In this document: positions 9,108 to 13,000 of the stretch, in pieces | Numbering within the stretch: position 1 is the first letter of the stretch | Layout: every line of letters begins with the position of its first letter | From: Owenia fusiformis | Lineage: Eukaryota; Annelida; Polychaeta; Sabellida; Oweniidae | Length of the DNA: 13,000 bases | Direction: 5' to 3' | Assembly: GCA_903813345.2 (NCBI GenBank) | Contig: CAIIXF020000433.1 | Span: 1 to 13,000, forward strand | Made by a program: the position numbers and the translations under genes | Notes under the pieces: model-generated | What the model saw: only the letters and a program-made list of their open reading frames with translations | What the model was told of the DNA's origin: nothing | Database searches by the model: none

Positions 9108-9442
9108 CAGTCGCTAGATTGTCCCTAAATAGCTTATAGTAAATGAAGCGCATCGATTTTTAAACTGGCTCCAACTTGGAGCCAGTTTTGAAAAATGTGC
9201 GGTGTGTTTTATAGAAATATGATGCATTATATATTGTAAATCGATAGACGTGATTTTATTCATCGATATAAATGCTTCGAATGTAATTTACCTTCATACT
9301 ATTGCTATGAAATAACTTTTTGCAACAAAACTAGAATTATGTTAAGATTTTATGTATTTTTCAGTTTTTTCTCATTTTCATAAAGTTGTACGAGAATAAG
9401 ATGCATAATGCACATCAAAATGATCGGGAGACAGTATTCCAT
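9108..9442 (-). repeat. unit C (tandem copy 2) of the palindrome-bearing family
   Basis: Unit C is a direct repeat of unit B, starting at CAGTCGCTAGATTGTCCC and ending after GGGAGACAGTATTCCAT. Its palindrome is the strongest in the window: 13-base perfect arms around a central C at 9175 (9162-9188). The array stops here; the next bases are unrelated. A palindrome beside tandem core repeats recalls Helitron-associated non-autonomous elements of bivalves, but I see no CTRR end or TC start, so I do not assign it. Confidence 0.85.
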
Positions 9443-9852
9443 GTCAATCTTTTCTAAATATGTTAAACTTTAAAATTAAATCAATGCTGATTGTCTAACC
9501 AGGTTAAAAGGAAGAATATATTATGTTTTAGGTATCACTCTACCATTGGTTTCTATGGACTAAAATTTTTAGATGTATTTTTCACTGAACCATTTTCCTG
9601 GTTCGATGAGTTCATTTCTCGCTTATTAATGAATTAATTAATTAATTAATTTTCTTATTTTTTCGGCAAAACATGTTAAAATGAATGCTATGAATTCGTA
9701 TGAATGATCGCTTATTAAAAGATACGTGTAACCTCTAAAAGTTAATTTTAAAGAAATATACGATTTTTCGAACAAAAAGCCCTTCAAAAACCTATTTTTG
9801 AAAGTAAAATAAAAAGTTTCACATGTCAGACGTTGATAACATTGGGTAAAAC
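9443..9852. other. unassigned AT-rich spacer
   Basis: This stretch separates the tandem family from the Tigger-like element. It contains a five-unit (AATT) microsatellite at 9632-9651 and a 6-base-arm GAACCA/TGGTTC hairpin near 9586-9604. No coding region is seen. Confidence 0.5.
9632..9651. repeat. (AATT)5 microsatellite
   Basis: Five uninterrupted AATT units, preceded by TTAATG. This is ordinary simple sequence. Confidence 0.9.
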
Positions 9853-10222
9853 TACATTAAAACCTGTCTAATCCGAACACCCATGGGACCAGCCAAAAGC
9901 GTTCAAATTGGCAGGTGTTCAAATTTCAAGGATATTGTTGGTCGGGGGGGGATTTTCATTGTTCAGTCCACGATATTGAACACTTAATACTTAGTCAGAA
10001 AACAATACATGTTGTTGATGAGTTTATTCTACAATAGGCCTATAGCCTACATGTATATACTATGTTTTATTTACATTTTGAACAATTTCATTGTTTTAGG
10101 AAAAATAACTCTTTAATTTTGGCAAAAACTTTGTAATACACTGAATAAGTATATGATAGTCTTATACGAAATCGTATGCTTATTAAATGACTTATCTCAT
10201 ATTATGGTTACATAGCACTGCT

Positions 10223-10408
10223 TTACTTCAGCTTGAAAAAGTCGTTCATTGTTGTTTGTTTCTTGGCACTTTTAGCATTAGCAATATTTGAGTAGATACC
10301 CTCTTCAATTAAAAATACTTTTTCATGAGTGCTCATTTGAGTTGATGCATAATCTTTCACAATATCAAGGGCATTCAGGATGTCAGATGTGCCTTTATAG
10401 GAGGCATT
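10223..10408 (-). pseudogene. Tigger/pogo-like transposase C-terminal fragment
   Basis: The minus-strand frame runs 61 codons from 10408 to a TAA at 10223-10225. It reads SDILNALDIVKDYA, then HEKVFLIEEGIYSNI, then AKKQTTMNDFFKLK. This is the usual end of pogo/Tigger (CENP-B/jerky-like) transposases: a helical segment of the ALxALxxLxxY type, a second helix, and a terminal KQTxIxDFFKK motif. A TAA (10409-10411) lies directly upstream in frame. The DNA-binding CENP-B/HTH domain and the DDE catalytic domain of a ~450-600-residue family are absent. The stop lies ~370 bp from the left TIR, a plausible 3' untranslated length. This fragment fixes the element's orientation. Confidence 0.75.
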
Positions 10409-10460
10409 TTAGTGATAGGATATTACGACGTTGAATTTTTTCTCTTTGTCGTGATATAAT

Positions 10461-10956
10461 CTTGTCTGCAAATGTGTCTGTGTTGTCTTTGTGATTATAA
10501 AACATTTACTGATTGAATCCTAGCTATCATAACAGACCCATGGGATATAAAACAGTTAAGACTTGTTCATAATCCAAATCAAAAACATCCAGTTAATTTG
10601 AAATAAGGATAAACCAATTATCTCCCAGATTCTCACCTTTCTCTTAATCCAAATCAAAAACATCCAGGTAATTTCCAATAATGATAAAACAATTATAGTC
10701 TTGTCTGCAAATGTGTCTATGTTGTCTCTCTGATTATAAAACGTTTACTGATTGAATCCTAGTTATCATAACAGACCCATGGGATATAAAACAGTTAAGA
10801 CTTGTTCATAAACCAAATCAAAAACATCCAGTTAATTTAAAATAAGGATAAACCAATTATCTTCTTGATTCTCACCTTTCTCTTAATCCAAATATAAAAC
10901 ATTCAGTTCTTTTCTAATAGGATAAACCAATTAACTCCCGTATTCCACCTTTCCTG
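10461..10956. repeat. 239-base tandem duplication with nested ~75-base repeats
   Basis: CTTGTCTGCAAATGTGTCT occurs at 10461 and 10700, and similarity is very high for over 200 bases after each (for example ATAACAGACCCATGGGATAT in both). Within each copy a ~75-base subunit beginning AATCCAAATCAAAAACATCC or similar occurs twice (starts near 10571, 10646, 10809 and 10885). So an older ~75-base duplication was followed by a younger 239-base one. It lies inside the Tigger-like element, directly upstream of the transposase remnant in that element's reading direction. No coding potential is seen. Confidence 0.9.
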
Positions 10957-11096
10957 TTGTTTTCCACAATTAGGGATGTCATTGAGACTTAAAGCAGATA
11001 TGAAATGGTATTTTTAACCTAAAGGAATCAATATAATTTTTTGATAGATGTATTTCGACATGTTTTCTCATCAGTAGTGTGAAAACTATTTCACTC

Positions 11097-11108
11097 TAAC
11101 GATCGTTA
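11097..11108. repeat. 12-base perfect palindrome TAACGATCGTTA
   Basis: TAACGATCGTTA is its own reverse complement. It lies 40 bp before the cluster of TGACGT and CACGTG sites and may belong to it; on its own it is weak. Confidence 0.5.
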
Positions 11109-11141
11109 TAGCTGCTTAATAAGCAATATTCGAATTGGTTG

Positions 11142-11345
11142 TGACGTTATTGGCCCCCACGTGATCTCCCACTGGTCCCCACGTGGCCCGTTTTGGTCCA
11201 TTAGATCATGACGTCATAATGCCAAAATGTTTTGTTATTTGTTTACACAACAATCCTATGGTTGCCGTGACGTTGTGATTACTATGGAACCAATAAACCA
11301 AAGCTATATTTTGTATATGACGTTACTAATCACGTGGGGGCCAAT
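11142..11345. promoter_or_regulatory. cluster of CRE-like and E-box-like sites within a 17-base inverted repeat
   Basis: Four TGACGT words (11142, 11209, 11268 and 11318), one of them the full CRE palindrome TGACGTCA (11209-11216), and three CACGTG E-boxes (11158, 11180 and 11331) fall within ~205 bp. The first and last E-boxes are embedded in perfect 17-base inverted arms, ATTGGCCCCCACGTGAT (11149-11165) and its reverse complement (11329-11345). CCAAT words occur at 11290-11294 and 11341-11345. The segment is more GC-rich than its surroundings. TGACGTCA binds CREB/ATF factors and CACGTG binds Myc/USF/HIF-type bHLH factors. That this is a working promoter, perhaps once of the transposon, is inference. 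Confidence 0.45.
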
Positions 11346-11815
11346 TTGATTTATCAGTTAGTTTTATTTCGTTATTTATGACCGTTAACAGTTATCTAAC
11401 ATTTATTTTATAATGGCTATCGCAAGAACTCTACGGTGGGCTTACAATGGAGAAAACCGCATTTTTGTAGCTGCAAGTTGAGAAAAGCTATTTCAGTTGT
11501 CCTTTAAATAAGTTAATTAGGACAATATTGGTTCTTTGATTACATTGCATATGTAAAGATAATAAGAACATTGACTCAATATGTGGCTATTATTGAAATG
11601 TCCAGACATTTGACTCCTAATAAGAATGTTCAGATTAGACAGGTCAGTTTTTCAGATCTGGTTGTTCACTGTTCAGATTAGGAGGTGTTCAGATTTTAAG
11701 GTTTTTTTAACATGGGAGTCAATGGGAGGAAAAAATGGGACCGAAAAAAAGTGTTCAAATTGAATTGGAAGGTGTTCGGATTAGCCAGGTGTTCAGATAT
11801 ACAGGTTCTACTGTA

Positions 11816-12328
11816 CAATATAAGGTAACGTGGTTTAAACTTTATATGGGGACTTTAATCAAATCAACTGTATTCAAACAGATTTAGATACAAATGTAAA
11901 TGTTAACACATACATTATTAGCATTAACTATAGTGTAGGTTTGTGTTGTTTATTATTTTATTTTATTATTATTTTAGCTTAACGATTATAAAACTTGACG
12001 GATTTTGTTATGACAATAGAGTTAAGGTATACAAAGTTACCTATGGAACACTACAATGTTAACTGAACCACTGAACCACATCCCTTATTTTTTGCCTTGT
12101 AATGTTGTCAGTTGGTTAGTTAAGTCTACAGTTAAGAGTTAAGATTCCCGAAAACTGTTTTGAAAAGTATTAAAATTAACATCTCTTATCCTTGATGGCA
12201 GATTAAAACAGCGTATTAAGGCTACGATTGAACGGTTATACGTTTGTGCATTTCGACTTCTTGACACGAGTGAGTACGAATGTAGCAATTTATCGTATTT
12301 TGTGCGCTTCCAATATCGTTAAATTACA
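11816..12328. other. unassigned AT-rich DNA
   Basis: I see no gene or repeat that I can support between the Tigger-like element and the hairpin MITE, apart from a low-complexity TTATT-rich tract near 11948-11975. Confidence 0.5.
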
Positions 12329-12333
12329 TATAT

Positions 12334-12611
12334 CAGGCCTCCTAGACTTCCACCAACGCGAACATCAGTTCTGAGTTCGCGAACCACGTTCCTTGCACTC
12401 GAACCACGGTTTTCACATCTACCACTGTATACAAGTGGTTGGTGAGCATTGATCTCTGTTAGCAAGTAGAGAAATGTGTTCGGGAGCGAGGAAATGGTGG
12501 AACGGGACTAAAGATTTCACGTTTGTTATGTGAGAACCATGGTTCGGAGCAAGGAACGTAAATCGCGAGGTCAGAACTGATGTTCGCGTTGGTGGAAGTC
12601 TGTAAGGCCTG
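12334..12611. mobile_element. hairpin MITE of ~278 bp with ~85-bp inverted arms
   Basis: The arms at 12334-12417 and 12529-12611 are reverse complements with few differences. Outer ends are CAGGCCTCCTAGACTTCC (left) and CAGGCCTTACAGACTTCC (right, read on the minus strand). The block ACTTCCACCAACGCGAACAT continues identically in both arms through CAGTTCTGA, and further shared words are GTTCCTTGC and TCACA. TATAT lies on both sides (12329-12333 and 12612-12616) and may be a 5-base target duplication, although AT-richness makes that ambiguous. The element is GC-richer than its surroundings. A 92-codon minus-strand frame (12419-12697) crosses it and is taken as chance. The ~110-bp loop repeats part of the right arm (TTCGGGAGCGAGGAA near 12479, TTCGGAGCAAGGAA near 12543). 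Confidence 0.8.
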
Positions 12612-12616
12612 TATAT

Positions 12617-13000
12617 CTTGATCCTCTCTGTAATACTATAGTTCAACTTCACAATAAAATAAACACCTGGTAGTAAACTGTAAACATTGCATCTCATGGC
12701 ATTACCACTGGAGACATCTATCTAAATTGCAGTTATTGATTTTTACCCTTATAGGTCCACCTTATATGTCCATATGTCCACCACTTTTTAATATCTGATC
12801 GGGGAAAATGCCCACATGGTAATCATGTCGTTTTTGAAGCATACATATTTAAGCACGCTATTGATATACGTCTAAATAAAAAATCTATGATAAAAATGCA
12901 TTTAATACATTGCTTGCATGACTGAATAATGTCTGCATCATTTTTGTTTTATATTGCCAAATTGTTCTCCAAGGCTTTTGCACATTTTAGTACCGTTACG
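12617..13000. other. unassigned AT-rich DNA to the window end
   Basis: I see nothing I can support here: no coding region, repeat or RNA gene. A short repeated word (ATATGTCCA, near 12764-12780) is the only visible structure. Confidence 0.5.

Larger units (their letters stand above)
9855..11813 (-). mobile_element. non-autonomous Tigger/pogo-like DNA transposon
   Basis: The left end reads CATTAAAACCTGTCTAATCC and the right end, on the minus strand, CAGTAGAACCTGTATATCTG. Both sit next to TA (9853-9854 and 11814-11815), the target duplication of Tc1/mariner/pogo elements. Inside both ends are subterminal repeats of CCGAACACC- or CTGAACACC-like words (for example around 9873, and around 11625, 11671, 11682, 11771 and 11790). 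The only coding remnant is a transposase C-terminus on the minus strand close to the left end, so the element reads right to left. The rest of the ~1.96-kb interior is a tandem duplication and non-coding DNA, so the element cannot supply its own transposase. A run of eight G lies at 9944-9951. Confidence 0.8.

Noticed and set aside
8402-9442. Helitron/HINE assignment for the palindrome-bearing units
   Set aside because: Tandem cores and hairpins fit in general, but no CTRR 3' end, 5' TC or A-T/T-T insertion site is visible.
10461-10956. CRISPR-like array
   Set aside because: The repeats are 75 and 239 bases in a eukaryotic transposon, with no unique spacers of regular size between short identical repeats.
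12419-12697. 92-codon minus-strand open frame
   Set aside because: It spans the loop, right arm and right flank of the hairpin MITE, so it is a by-product of that element.

Overview
The window looks like AT-rich, intergenic or intronic DNA from a marine invertebrate animal. The evidence is the absence of any long open reading frame, the short simple-sequence tracts, and remnants of animal Tc1/mariner and Tigger/pogo-type DNA transposons. TAGGCCTA-like and ACATGTA-like words are also common in such genomes. A bivalve or other lophotrochozoan is my best guess; an echinoderm or other marine invertebrate cannot be excluded. I see no intact protein-coding gene, no tRNA or rRNA, no CRISPR array and no bacterial-type operon. 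The longest open frame (146 codons, minus strand, 7060-7500) is probably a relic.

Layout. 1-1787 is unassigned AT-rich DNA. 1788-2240 holds two diverged copies of one ~110-bp repeat in opposite orientation. 2240-5350 is mostly unassigned, with a solitary palindrome at 2610-2638 that recurs later in the window. 5366-5467 contains nested short inverted repeats. 5892-6877 is a fold-back element: two mariner-like 3' halves joined head to head, each with a decayed transposase C-terminus, bounded by matching TIRs and TA dinucleotides. 7372-7790 carries three decayed tandem units that repeat a basic, histidine-rich peptide motif on the minus strand. 8402-9442 is a family of three ~300-380-bp units, two in tandem and one inverted, with strong palindromes at the unit junctions. 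9855-11813 is a ~1.96-kb non-autonomous Tigger/pogo-like transposon (TIRs, TA target duplication). It keeps only the last ~61 codons of its transposase and otherwise carries a 239-bp tandem duplication and a cluster of CRE-like and E-box-like sites. 12334-12611 is a ~278-bp hairpin MITE. The remainder is unassigned.

The window is therefore a transposon graveyard, not a gene cluster; no genes work together here. The two most informative structures are the mariner fold-back, whose two arms share the same in-frame TGA, and the palindrome-bearing tandem/inverted family at 8.4-9.4 kb.
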